Shown here in pieces: positions 1 to 9,347 of a DNA stretch of 64,000 nucleotides. Numbering within the stretch: position 1 is the stretch's first letter; each line of letters starts with the position of its first letter. The translations under genes and the position numbers were made by a program. The stretch covers positions 626,501-690,500 of the forward strand of contig NZ_CP040517.1 of NCBI RefSeq assembly GCF_005849285.1. The letters are read 5' to 3'. The notes beneath the pieces were generated by a model. That model ran no database searches. It saw nothing but the letters and a program-made list of their open reading frames with translations, and had not been told where the DNA came from. Origin of the DNA: Luteithermobacter gelatinilyticus (GTDB lineage: Bacteria > Pseudomonadota > Alphaproteobacteria > Sphingomonadales > Emcibacteraceae).

Positions 1-359
1 GGTTACGATGGGAACCGCTGCATCGGACGGTTCACCGGTTGCGCAAGCATAAACATAAATGGCTTGGGTTGCGAGTTTTATCCTCCCCCGGCCCGCAAGA
101 TTGCGAACTTGAACAAATTCGGGAGCTGGTGGAAATTTTTAATTTCCTGCAACCGCTGCTTTTCACGGGTCGGAATCGGTGCCTGTTTCAATCCCTGGCC
201 CTGCTAGAGTTTCTGGCCGGTTACGGGATTTTTCCCGACTGGGTTTTCGGGGTCAAAATGAAACCTTTCGTTGCCCATTGCTGGCTGCAGACGCATGGGG
301 TGGTTCTCAACGATACGGTGGATCATGTAAGCCTTTACACGCCCATCATGATCGTTTGA
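1..359 (+). CDS. Lasso peptide leader peptidase B (B2 domain), 3' part only
   Basis: The frame is open back to base 3, so the gene starts left of the window; about 118 C-terminal residues are seen. They match the transglutaminase-like cysteine protease of lasso biosynthesis (B2/PF13471), which removes the leader from the precursor before ring closure. Visible marks are the catalytic Cys in NRCLFQSLALLEFL, the His in FVAHCWLQ and the Asp in VLNDTVDHV, followed by the typical LYTPIMIV end. In proteobacteria B usually also has an N-terminal leader-binding domain; that part would be outside the window. The stop lies 12 bases before the C gene, whose SD sits in the gap, so the two are one transcript. 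The internal TTG at base 39 is not a credible start because homology should extend upstream of it. Confidence 0.85.
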   Translation, partial: LRWEPLHRTVHRLRKHKHKWLGLRVLSSPGPQDCELEQIRELVEIFNFLQPLLFTGRNRCLFQSLALLEFLAGYGIFPDWVFGVKMKPFVAHCWLQTHGVVLNDTVDHVSLYTPIMIV

Positions 360-371
360 AAGGGGGAATTC

Positions 372-2198
372 ATGTATAGATATGTTGCCTTGACTTGGGA
401 TCAGGAGAATGCCCAGGCAAGGGAAGCCGTGCGTGACCTGATCGCAGCAATGGAGGGGGAGGCCGAGGGCTGGCGGAAGGTTCTAGCGGTGGACGGTTTC
501 ATGGTCTGGCATGTCGGGGAAAGAGAGGGCCGGATGCAAACCTATCTGATCCGGAATGACGCTGGCCTGGCAGAAGGTGGCGTCGTTTTGGGAAAACTCT
601 TCAAAAGAGCGACGGCCCAACATTTGGTTCCGACATGTCTGGACGGGCCGGAAAGCCATTCTATTATCCATACAAAGGGACGACATCTCACCACAAATTA
701 TTGGGGGCGCTATGTGGCCTTTATCCGGGATGAGAAAGGAGATGGGCTGAATATTTTGCGCGATCCCATCGGCTCCTTCCCCTGTTACTATATGCGCTAC
801 CGGATGGTGGAGATCTATTTTTCCTATATGCCGGATATCCGGAAAATTACAGGAATGTCTTTTTCCATAAACTGGGATCATGTGGCCCATTTTATGGCTT
901 ATGGTCCCCAGAAAACGGAACAGACCGGCCTCGGGGAAGTCTCGGAACTGTTACCCGGCCAATGTCTGGAAACGCCTTTTCCGGACAATGATCCGTCCTT
1001 TTACTGGTCTCCGGCGGATATTGCCCGGAACGATCCGTTAGAGGATATCGAGCAGGCAGCAAGGGAACTGCGGCAAACGACCCGCCATTGCGTGGCGGCC
1101 TGGGCGGCTTGTTATAACAATGTTTTTCACAACCTGTCCGGGGGGCTGGATTCCGCTATTGTGCTGAATTGCCTGAAACAGGCGGCTGTGCCGCCGCGCA
1201 TCAGTTGCATAAATTACTTTACCGAGGAGCGACAGGGGGATGAACGCTGTTACGCCCGGCTTGCTGCGGAGCAGGCCAGTGTACCGCTTTATGAAACCTG
1301 CCTGAGCAGTGCAAATATCAGCCTGAGAAGGGTTCTGCGTCTCATAAAAGAAGCCAAGCCGGGCAATTATCTTTATGAGCGGGCCCGGGATCATTTTGAG
1401 CCCACTTGGATCAGGGAAATCGGGGCGGAGGCCTGTTTTTATGGTTCGGGCGGCGATAATGTATTTTTCCAACCGGAAACGCATCTCGGCGCCGTTGACT
1501 TTGTGCAGTCCCACGGGCTGAGGTCGCTTTTATGGCGGGTTGCGCTGGAAGCGGCCCGGCTGGACCGGCGCTCCGTCTGGTCAGTTCTCACCATCCTGTT
1601 GAAGCAATGTTTCCTGAAATCCTATGATCGCATGAAATACATACGCAATGGTTACAAGACATCCCTGATGGCCCCGGATCTTATAGAAACGCTTGATCCG
1701 TCAAGGGTTTTGCATCCCGTTTTACGAATGGAGGAGCATATCCCGCCCGGCAAGTTTTTTCATATTTTTATTGCCACGAGTTGTCCGGACTATTACGAAC
1801 CGCTGGAACGGAAAGAAGATTTCCTGGAGCCGGTGTTGCCGCTGTTTTCACAGCCTCTTGTAGAGTTGTGCCTGAGAATCCCGACCTGGATCATGACCGC
1901 GGGCGGGCGCGAGCGCGGGCTGGCGCGTCGGGCGTTTTCCGATCATATTCCGCAGGAAATTGTCCGGCGGGAAGCAAAGGGCGGGGCGGACATTCTGTAT
2001 CATGCCGTGCTCAAGAGGAATTTACCCTTTGTAAAGGAGATGCTGCTGGACGGGCTTCTCGTGCGGCAGGGTTTGTTACAGCGGAAAGGCCTTGAAAAAG
2101 TCCTGTCCGGGGATGATCATTCGGTTTCTGCGGAACTGGTCAAGATATTGTTTCATGTGGGCACGGAAGCCTGGGCGAGGGATTGGTACAAAGGATAA
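372..2198 (+). CDS. Lasso peptide macrolactam synthetase C (asparagine synthase-like)
   Basis: 608 residues, the usual length for lasso C proteins. It adenylates the side-chain carboxylate of the ring Asp/Glu of the core peptide and joins it to the new N-terminal amine. The N-terminal half resembles the class II glutaminase fold but lacks Cys at position 2, so it should not hydrolyse glutamine, as expected for this family. The ATP-binding PP-loop SGGLDSA is at residues 256-262 and a second nucleotide-site motif, YGSGGDN, is near 357-363. An AAGGGGG ribosome site lies about 6 bases before the ATG. The last 46 bases overlap, tail to tail, the 3' end of the broken isopeptidase gene on the other strand. 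Together with the upstream B gene this identifies the locus as lasso peptide biosynthesis. Confidence 0.9.
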   Translation: MYRYVALTWDQENAQAREAVRDLIAAMEGEAEGWRKVLAVDGFMVWHVGEREGRMQTYLIRNDAGLAEGGVVLGKLFKRATAQHLVPTCLDGPESHSIIHTKGRHLTTNYWGRYVAFIRDEKGDGLNILRDPIGSFPCYYMRYRMVEIYFSYMPDIRKITGMSFSINWDHVAHFMAYGPQKTEQTGLGEVSELLPGQCLETPFPDNDPSFYWSPADIARNDPLEDIEQAARELRQTTRHCVAAWAACYNNVFHNLSGGLDSAIVLNCLKQAAVPPRISCINYFTEERQGDERCYARLAAEQASVPLYETCLSSANISLRRVLRLIKEAKPGNYLYERARDHFEPTWIREIGAEACFYGSGGDNVFFQPETHLGAVDFVQSHGLRSLLWRVALEAARLDRRSVWSVLTILLKQCFLKSYDRMKYIRNGYKTSLMAPDLIETLDPSRVLHPVLRMEEHIPPGKFFHIFIATSCPDYYEPLERKEDFLEPVLPLFSQPLVELCLRIPTWIMTAGGRERGLARRAFSDHIPQEIVRREAKGGADILYHAVLKRNLPFVKEMLLDGLLVRQGLLQRKGLEKVLSGDDHSVSAELVKILFHVGTEAWARDWYKG

Positions 2199-3924
2199 AA
2201 TAACATTTCCCCGACGCATAGCCTCACGGCGCGCTCAGATATTTTTGCAAAAATGCGTATGATCCGCCGGGTGGCGTCCAAGGCGTTTTGGCGACGCCAG
2301 TTCTCGATCACATGGCCTTCGCCGTCATAGAGGGCCAGTTGCGCGGTGCGGCCCAGACGGTGCAGGGCGTTGAACATTTTCTCGCTTTCCTCGGGCAGGT
2401 GGTCTTCGGTGCCCTGCAGCAACAGCAGCGGCGTCCTGATCCGGTCCGCCAGGTCGTAGGGGGAGTTTTCCAGATATCGCCGGGGATCCTCCCAGGGGGA
2501 GGCACCCATGCGGCCCTGGCCGTCCTCGTAATAGGTTGCGCCGAACATCATGTCGTTCAAAAAGCGGCCATAGGTGCCCGCCGGATCATAAAGGCCGGAA
2601 ATGGCCACGGCCGCCTTGAACAGGTTGGTGCGGGTCAGGACGCCGTCGGTGCTGTAGGCACCGTAAGACTGCCCCATCAGCGCCAGCCGCTCAAGATCCA
2701 CATACCCCAGTTCGGCCGCCCGATAGATCTGCGGCAGCAGGGCGTCGGTAATGATTTTCAGGCTGTTGACGGCCTGGCCCGGCGGCGGCATCGGCACATG
2801 GGTCAGCACCACGGCGTATCCGCGACCGGTCAGGGCCCGGGCCGGCACCGTCGCCGGGAAGCCGCCGCCATACTGTGACGCATACCAGGTCAGGTCGCTT
2901 TGCGGATAAATTATGACGACTGCCGGCGGCGGGGCGTCCTTTTCGTCCTTTTGCGGGCCGGGGCGGGGCGGCATCAACACCGCGCTTGTGATCTTGACAA
3001 TTCGTCCCCCCGGCATGGGGATTCTGCTGTCGAAATAGTGAACCTTGCCACTGGGCAGTTCATTCAGGCGGGGATCTATGGCGCTCAGCCGCTCTTTCCG
3101 GGAAAAATCCCCGGAAAACGGGTACAGGTCGGGAGGCGTGGCGTAATCTTCATAGGCCGCCAGGATAAAATCATGATGGCCGCCGCCAGTCATATGGCTG
3201 AACCGGCCTTTGCCCTGCCAGAGGACGCGAGGGGACTTCTCCCCGGGAGTGAGGCTCAGGATGGCCTGTTCGTCCGTGCGGACGTTGCGGGCCCGGATGA
3301 TTAGGGCCCGCCCGTCCGGCTGCCGGGGCGAGTGTTTTCTGAAGGGGCATGAGGGGCGAATTTGGGCATCAGCGGCACATAAACCGTCCGGTTATCGGCC
3401 CCCCAATAGGGTCCGGAGGCGACAAAGGGGGTCATCCGGATCCTGGGCGTGGCGATCGGGCGGCACTTGTCGCCGGTCCGGTCATAGAGCCAAAGCTGCG
3501 GCGTTCCGCCAGCGTTTGAATAACCGGCGTCTGAATAAAAGGGCAGCCTCCGGCCATCGGGCGACCAGACGGGAAACCACTGCTGACCTGCGGGCGCACA
3601 AATCTGGCGCGCGGCGTCCCGGTTTTTGAAGGAGCGGACATAAATGCGGATGCCGACGACCGTGGTGGGAAGCCCGCCCGCAGTGTAATAACCGTCCCGG
3701 TTGATGTTGGCGGGCGGGGTCCGGACCACAAACGCCAGATGAGCGCCGTTTGCGGAGACGGCCACGGCGCCTTCTTCGGGAAACTGCCGCTGGTTGAAGA
3801 CCAGTTCATCGACGACCTCGCGGGGGTGGTCGGCGGGACCGGCAGCGGCGGCAAGCACCGCGCCTATAAGGAAAATGAACCCCAGGCCCCCTTGCTTCAA
3901 AAGGCGGAATATCAAGGACGTCAC
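2153..3924 (-). pseudogene. Second lasso isopeptidase (S9 family), broken by frameshift and internal deletion
   Basis: Two - strand frames make up one damaged gene. The first (3924 to 3301) starts at a GTG with AGGAAAG about 7 bases upstream, has a signal peptide, and covers the first propeller blades. The second frame is open from about 3391 to 2153 and carries the end of the propeller (recognisable from ALIIRARNV onward) plus a complete alpha/beta-hydrolase domain. Numbered from its first ATG (3193), Ser176 in GQSYG, Asp264 in GTEDH and His294 in GEGHV form the triad. Compared with the intact neighbour, roughly 150 residues of propeller are missing at the junction, so one base change would not restore a full protein. 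The hydrolase half has no secretion signal. Most likely a decaying duplicate; production of a fragment cannot be excluded. Confidence 0.7.
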
Positions 3925-3961
3925 GGCAATCTTTCCTGTATGGCAATCTTTCTTGTGCGGC

Positions 3962-6139
3962 TCACGATGGATCTTCCTTATTCCGGTGCTGCCGGCGTAA
4001 TTTTTCCCAACGCTCATATTGCGCCGCCTTGGTGGGGTCTGGATCCTTCACGTCCCGCAGCCAGAAATTGAACCAGTCCACATTGCGCCGGTGGACGTTA
4101 TAACGGTGCGCGGGATGCCATTTCACATGATGTTCATCGGGAAAGACGCGCATCTCAATGGGCTTTTTTGCGACATTCCAGGTGATCACCGTCTGGATGG
4201 CGTGCAGATATTCCCGGTCGGCGGCTTGGATAAGCAGCGGCACGTCAATTTTATCCGCATTCAGGGCCAGGGAGAATTGCGGCCAGTTTTTGCCCTGTTC
4301 CTTGTCGAACGGATTGCCGAAGCCCAGGGGATGGAAAAAACTCTCCCGGCTGAAGGCGGTGGAGCCGAAATAGCTGATCGGTTCCGAGCCGCCGCCGGAG
4401 GTGGCCGCCGCCGCAAAGGCCCGGGAATGGATCAGCGCATATTGCAAAATCTCCACCCCGGCGCTGAGCCCGGTAAGGCCGACCCGGCGCGGATCAATCA
4501 CGCCCCGTTCGGCGAGCCGGTCGATGATGGCTTCGAGGGAAGACAGGCTTTGCTTGTGTTTGGCGAAGTCGCCATATTCCGCCCGCAGAATGGCGTGGGG
4601 ATCGGCGAGGGTTCTGTAAATTTCCGGATCGACGCCGGTTTGGGAAAAACACAGCACGACGAAGCCGTTGGCGGCGAAGGCGTGGGTCGGAAATTCATTA
4701 CCCGTGCCGCCGCGCAGGCATTCGTCCGGCGAATATTGCACAATGATCATGGGATAGCGTTTTGCGGGATCGAAAGCGGGCGGCTTGACGAGATAGGCCC
4801 AGGTTTTGCGGCCATACTCATTTTCCCAGATCAGGCGCTCCACCGGGCCGAGGCGGACCTGCCGGAATTCCGGATTGGGGTCCAGCACGACGGCCAGGTC
4901 GCCGCTTCTCAGATTCAGTGAAACGATCCGTCGCGGCACGGTGGGGGTTTCCACAAAACAGACCACCCGGTCCTGTGCCGGGGCACAGTCGGAAATCCAG
5001 TCGGTGGTGGCATAGATGGGACGTACCCTCGCCGCCCTTGGGGTCCAGCCGTAAAAGGCGCGCCTGCCGTATCCTTCCTGTTTCTGGAAGATCACCTCCT
5101 TTTCGTCAAGCCACCAGACATTAACGATGGCTCCCCTGCATTCCGGGGCCGGGCAGGCCGTGGCGGCCACATGATCGAGTGCCGCGCCGTCGGGGAATGA
5201 GGCGGCCATGAGCCGCAGCGGCGGCAGCGCGCCGGGATATTTTTCCGGATCCGCATTTTCCAGCCAGGCGGCGCTTGCGCCCTTGTCGGAGAAGACGACA
5301 TTGCGGGCGGCCGGTCGGCCGGGAAGTGCGGTCGGACGGACCAGGTCTTCATAGGCGCCGCGGTCGGCGTCGCTCGCCTTTCGGACCTGTCCACTGGCAA
5401 GGTCTTGCCGCCAGAGCCGGGGCGTGCCGCCGGCAAAATGATAGGGCGGATAGAACGGCCGGGCTTCGTAAAAAGGATTGAACAGCGCGTCATCCACCAG
5501 ATAGCCCTCCTCAGCGGCGCGCCGCTTTTCCGCATTGATCCGGGCCCGCGCCGCGCCGGTCGTAAAAAACAGGGACCGTCCCGCCGGGTCCAGCCGGAAA
5601 CCGGTTACGTCGGCGGCGGAGGTGGTGACCTGCTGTTGTGCGCTGCCGTCCCGGCGGCTGCGCCAGACCTGGGTTGCGCCGTCGGTTCTGCGCCGGTAAT
5701 AGATCCATTCGCCGTCTGCGGACCATTGCGCTTTCATGCTGGCCCAGCCGCCCTGGGGATTTTGGAACAGTAACGGATCCCCCGCATCCCCCACATTTAT
5801 GGCTTGGGCGCCGGGCGTTATGGCCGCCACGAACCAGGCGACCCGGTAGCTGTTGCTGTCGATGTCGGCCTGATGGGCTTCAAAGGCCACATGCCGGCCG
5901 TCCGGCGACAGGCTCAGGCCCCGGCCGCCCATGCCGCCAATGGTGCGCAGCGTGACGATATCGGCGATGGTGACGGGGCGGGAGGGCCAGATCTCTTGCG
6001 GCGCGGCGGCTGGAATTTGAAACTCCCGGGAGTTTTGCGGACCGGGGTTTTCAGGCAGGCTTGAATAGGAGTTTTCGGGGTTGCTACAGGCGGCGAGGAA
6101 AAAACAGCTTGTCATCACCGCCATGAAGAATCGGATCAT
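3962..6139 (-). CDS. Lasso peptide isopeptidase, Atxe2-type S9 peptidase, lipoprotein
   Basis: 725 residues. Enzymes of this family hydrolyse the isopeptide bond of a threaded lasso peptide and linearise it. An N-terminal lipobox (LAAC, Cys18) predicts a membrane-anchored periplasmic lipoprotein. A beta-propeller spans about residues 50-430 and a prolyl-oligopeptidase-like hydrolase domain about 450-700, with nucleophile Ser559 in GLSAG, probable Asp641 in AADREY and His670/671 in DEHHVKW. It lies downstream of the TonB receptor gene in the same direction (129 bases between the stop of one and the start of the other), and about 37 bases before the broken paralogue, so all three were probably co-transcribed. 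The neighbouring B and C genes make this role much more likely than a general dipeptidyl peptidase; the specific substrate is unknown because the precursor is not in the window. Confidence 0.88.
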   Translation of the reverse strand: MIRFFMAVMTSCFFLAACSNPENSYSSLPENPGPQNSREFQIPAAAPQEIWPSRPVTIADIVTLRTIGGMGGRGLSLSPDGRHVAFEAHQADIDSNSYRVAWFVAAITPGAQAINVGDAGDPLLFQNPQGGWASMKAQWSADGEWIYYRRRTDGATQVWRSRRDGSAQQQVTTSAADVTGFRLDPAGRSLFFTTGAARARINAEKRRAAEEGYLVDDALFNPFYEARPFYPPYHFAGGTPRLWRQDLASGQVRKASDADRGAYEDLVRPTALPGRPAARNVVFSDKGASAAWLENADPEKYPGALPPLRLMAASFPDGAALDHVAATACPAPECRGAIVNVWWLDEKEVIFQKQEGYGRRAFYGWTPRAARVRPIYATTDWISDCAPAQDRVVCFVETPTVPRRIVSLNLRSGDLAVVLDPNPEFRQVRLGPVERLIWENEYGRKTWAYLVKPPAFDPAKRYPMIIVQYSPDECLRGGTGNEFPTHAFAANGFVVLCFSQTGVDPEIYRTLADPHAILRAEYGDFAKHKQSLSSLEAIIDRLAERGVIDPRRVGLTGLSAGVEILQYALIHSRAFAAAATSGGGSEPISYFGSTAFSRESFFHPLGFGNPFDKEQGKNWPQFSLALNADKIDVPLLIQAADREYLHAIQTVITWNVAKKPIEMRVFPDEHHVKWHPAHRYNVHRRNVDWFNFWLRDVKDPDPTKAAQYERWEKLRRQHRNKEDPS

Positions 6140-6268
6140 CGCAGGATCTCCGTATGAGAAATATTCAGGACGATATATCGGATGAAAATGTCCCGGGCGA
6201 TGCGTCCTGGAGATTTTCAGGTCTTATCGCCCGGGGCAAAGGGTAAAAATTTTCCGCGTCAAGGGCCC

Positions 6269-9037
6269 TTACCAGTTTTTGGTGATCTGGAAAGAGATGA
6301 ACCGGCCCAGCGCATTGGCGTTGTTGGGGTCGAAATTTGTTTCCTGCCCCCCGAAAGCGGCGGCCACGAAGGGCGGATCCTCGTCAAACAGATTCTGGAC
6401 GCTGAACTGGAACTGCAAATTATTGAACAGGGAATTACTGAAACTATCCCTGGTGTTATAGGTCAGGGTCAGGTCAATCGTGGTCCAGGAATCGACCGGT
6501 GTTTCAGGGTCTGTCCGGTTGTCGGAATAACTGTCCACATAATTGATGAAAACATTTGTGGAAAACCCATTATGATTCCAACCGACAGTGCCCCGCAGTT
6601 TTAGGTCAACCGGATTATAAGGCGTATCCACCAGATCCACAGGATCGTCTGTCGGCAGGAGTTGTTCCTCCTGTTCAAACAGATAGGTGCCGCTGACGCC
6701 AAGGTTCCAGCTACCGAAGTTGCTGTCGAACCCGTAGGCAATGTTGAAATCAAGCCCACTGGTTTCCACCGTGGCGAAATTGCGTAGGCGGCCATCAAAA
6801 AAGGCTTCGGCAGTGAAAGGATCTGCGCCGCCACTGAAATCAAAAAAGTTACTGGGAGGCGTCGTGAGCTTGGTAATCAGAACCGGATCAGGGTCTAAGG
6901 TGATCAGAGAACTGAAACGGGGGTCAAGAAAGACATCAAAAAACGCAAATTCACTATCGATCCTGTCCTCGAACTTGATGTTGAAATAGGTCAACCCCAG
7001 GGTAAGCCCGGGAATGCCTTGCGGTTGGTAGTCAAGCCCGGCGGTCCAGGTGGTTGCTGTTTCCGCCGTAAGGTCGGCATTGTTGCCGAATCCGATCAGT
7101 GTCAGTGTGGTGCCAGTGGGCGAAGCGGGATTCGGCGCATTCAGCAGAATACTGGCGAGATTGATTTCCGCCAGTTCTGTCAGCAACGGCGCCCGGAAGG
7201 AGGTGCCGAAGGTGCCGCGCAGATTAAGGCCGCCGACCGGAGACCAGACAAGCCCGAATTTGGGATTGGTGGAAGAACCGAAGTCGCTGTATTCCTCGTG
7301 ACGGACCGCGGCGCTGAACTCCAGACGTTCAAGGCCAGGCCGACGATTGTCTTGGCTGACAAACGGGAAAAACAGCTCCCCGAAGAAGGCCGTGACGGTC
7401 CGTTCCTGATCCAGGGGAACCCTGCCCTCCGCCATTGAGAGCGGATCTTCAAGAGTTTCTTTCCTGAATTGGGTGCCGATGGCGCCTTTCACATCTCCTC
7501 CGGAAAGGGTGAATAACGTGCCATCGGCTTTGGCGTCGATGGACCACAGGGCGTTGATCGACTGGTTTTCCCCGCTGTCGAAGGGCTCATCATCCGTATC
7601 CACCGGGAAAAAGAATCTTTCAAAGGCGCTGTCCAGTTCGGTGCGGCTGTAGGTGGCGGCCACTTCTGCCTGCCAACTCTGGCCAATATCTACGGTTGTT
7701 CCGAAGATGCCGCCATATTGCTTGGTGGTGCTGCTGCTGAACTGAATGTTGCTGCCGACATTGCTGCCAAATGATCTTTCGCTGTCCCGTTCGCTGTAAA
7801 AGGCGGTCGCGAACAATTCCACGCGTTCTTTGAGTTCCTGGCGGCCGGTGAAAAAGACGCTGTGACGTTCCTGCCGCGGGATCAAATCGGTAGGGTCTAT
7901 GACGTCTTTTGTAAAGGAGCGGTCTTCGGAATCAAGCGGCGTGCGTTTGTAATATTCATAGCTGATCAGTGCATTGCCGCCTCGCCAGTTGGTGCCGAAA
8001 GTCTGGCCGACCTTATATTCTTCACTATCACCATCGGTGACGGTGCCGTAGCGGAGCCGGGTTTCCGCTCCCTCATAATCCTTGCGAAGTTGAAAATTGA
8101 CCACTCCGCCCACGGCGTCGGAGCCGTAAATGGCGGAGGCCCCATCGGTCAGGACCTCGACCCGTTCAATGGCGCTTAAGGGAATCAGGGAAACGTCCAC
8201 AAACTGACCGTTTCCAGAAGCGGATATCCGGTGGCCATTCAGCAGGATCAAAGAGGAATCACTGCCCTGACCGCGCAAATTAACGCCGGTGCCAAGCCCC
8301 AGATTGCTCTCATTGGGGCCTGCTGGGGCCAGTGTCGGGTTAAACTCTGCGATGCCGCCATTAAAGTTTTGCGGCATACGGCGAATAATGTCCTGAGGGG
8401 TGGCCAAGCCAGTTTTGTCGAAGTCCTCGCGATCAAAAGTAAAGACTGGGGATGCGGACCGGGCGCCCCGAATATGGGAACCGGTGACGATGATTTCCTC
8501 CAGAACCATGGCTTCTTCCTCTGTTTCAGCCATAGCTATTTGTTCTTCCCTGCCGGGTTGCTGTTGGCTCTGATCTGCCTGGTTTTGTTGAAGGCGGGCA
8601 TGGGCGGCGTTTCCGGCAGAAGAGGAATTGAGGTGCAGTTGGCTGTCCTGGTCGGACGCGTTGCTGATAATGGTCACCGTACCATTACCGCTGATCCGGT
8701 AGCGCAGGCCGCTTCCAGCCAGAAGGCGGTCAAGCGCTTCTTCCGGTGATAAAATACCATTCACGTCAGGGGCCTGAAGATTGTTCACCAGATCGCCGGA
8801 GGTCACGACCACATAATTGGATTGTTCGGAAAAACTGATCAACGCGGTGGAGAGCGGCTGCGCCGGGATGGAAAACTTCTGGTCGGCGGCCTGGGCGGCA
8901 GTACCGCAAGTGAGTGCCAATAGCGTGGTGGCCGCCAAGGTTTTCAGAAGACTGGTTTTGCCGTTTTTACCTTCGGTTGCAAGGTGGTGGGGATGCTGCG
9001 TATTTTGGAACATTGTGTCCTGTGAATCCTTTAACAT
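6269..9037 (-). CDS. TonB-dependent receptor with STN signalling domain
   Basis: 922 residues from the ATG at 9037, preceded by GGGAGG at 5 bases; an upstream in-frame ATG at 9115 would add a low-complexity head and lacks such a site. Order of parts: signal peptide (LLALTCGTAAQA), secretin/TonB short N-terminal (STN) domain, a Gln-rich linker, a TonB box-like EEIIVTGSHI, plug domain, then a 22-strand barrel ending in an aromatic residue (Trp). The STN domain is the part that contacts FecR-type anti-sigma factors, and fecR and ECF sigma genes lie directly upstream. In isopeptidase-type lasso loci the receptor is thought to import the lasso peptide; here the STN domain implies that binding also signals inward. 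An iron-siderophore receptor is the alternative if location is ignored. Confidence 0.88.
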   Translation of the reverse strand: MLKDSQDTMFQNTQHPHHLATEGKNGKTSLLKTLAATTLLALTCGTAAQAADQKFSIPAQPLSTALISFSEQSNYVVVTSGDLVNNLQAPDVNGILSPEEALDRLLAGSGLRYRISGNGTVTIISNASDQDSQLHLNSSSAGNAAHARLQQNQADQSQQQPGREEQIAMAETEEEAMVLEEIIVTGSHIRGARSASPVFTFDREDFDKTGLATPQDIIRRMPQNFNGGIAEFNPTLAPAGPNESNLGLGTGVNLRGQGSDSSLILLNGHRISASGNGQFVDVSLIPLSAIERVEVLTDGASAIYGSDAVGGVVNFQLRKDYEGAETRLRYGTVTDGDSEEYKVGQTFGTNWRGGNALISYEYYKRTPLDSEDRSFTKDVIDPTDLIPRQERHSVFFTGRQELKERVELFATAFYSERDSERSFGSNVGSNIQFSSSTTKQYGGIFGTTVDIGQSWQAEVAATYSRTELDSAFERFFFPVDTDDEPFDSGENQSINALWSIDAKADGTLFTLSGGDVKGAIGTQFRKETLEDPLSMAEGRVPLDQERTVTAFFGELFFPFVSQDNRRPGLERLEFSAAVRHEEYSDFGSSTNPKFGLVWSPVGGLNLRGTFGTSFRAPLLTELAEINLASILLNAPNPASPTGTTLTLIGFGNNADLTAETATTWTAGLDYQPQGIPGLTLGLTYFNIKFEDRIDSEFAFFDVFLDPRFSSLITLDPDPVLITKLTTPPSNFFDFSGGADPFTAEAFFDGRLRNFATVETSGLDFNIAYGFDSNFGSWNLGVSGTYLFEQEEQLLPTDDPVDLVDTPYNPVDLKLRGTVGWNHNGFSTNVFINYVDSYSDNRTDPETPVDSWTTIDLTLTYNTRDSFSNSLFNNLQFQFSVQNLFDEDPPFVAAAFGGQETNFDPNNANALGRFISFQITKNW

Positions 9038-9347
9038 GTATGCCTCCCGGATATGATTTGTTTGTCTTTGGATTTTTGGGGTTGGGATTTTTGGGGTTGT
9101 CTGGTTATCCTTCATTAAGAAGAGTTAGGTATTCCCAAGGCAATGTGTCAGATATCCGCCTCGGCACGGGGCGGTTTTGGGCGATATGATCTGGTCATGC
9201 ATTGGTAATACAGAAGACGTAAAATCCCTTCTCACAGGGACATTTTTTTATGTTTCGGTTTTATGTTTTGGGGTTTTATGTTTTGGCGATCAGGTCTGGC
9301 GTTCTGCCATGGGGCAGGCCAAAAGCAAAACAAAAGCAAGAAATGTG
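9038..9347 (-). promoter_or_regulatory. Gap between fecR and the TonB receptor gene
   Basis: 310 bases without a gene. It holds a perfect tandem duplication of 15 bases (GGATTTTTGGGGTTG on the + strand, 9070-9084 and 9085-9099) just upstream of the receptor start, and a short 5-bp hairpin (TCCCT/AGGGA, 9225-9240). The receptor promoter recognised by the local ECF sigma factor would be expected here, but I could not identify a convincing -35/-10 pair. Confidence 0.35.

Noticed and set aside
3962-6139. General dipeptidyl peptidase instead of lasso isopeptidase
   Set aside because: Location beside lasso B and C and the receptor, plus the lipobox, fit the isopeptidase family better.
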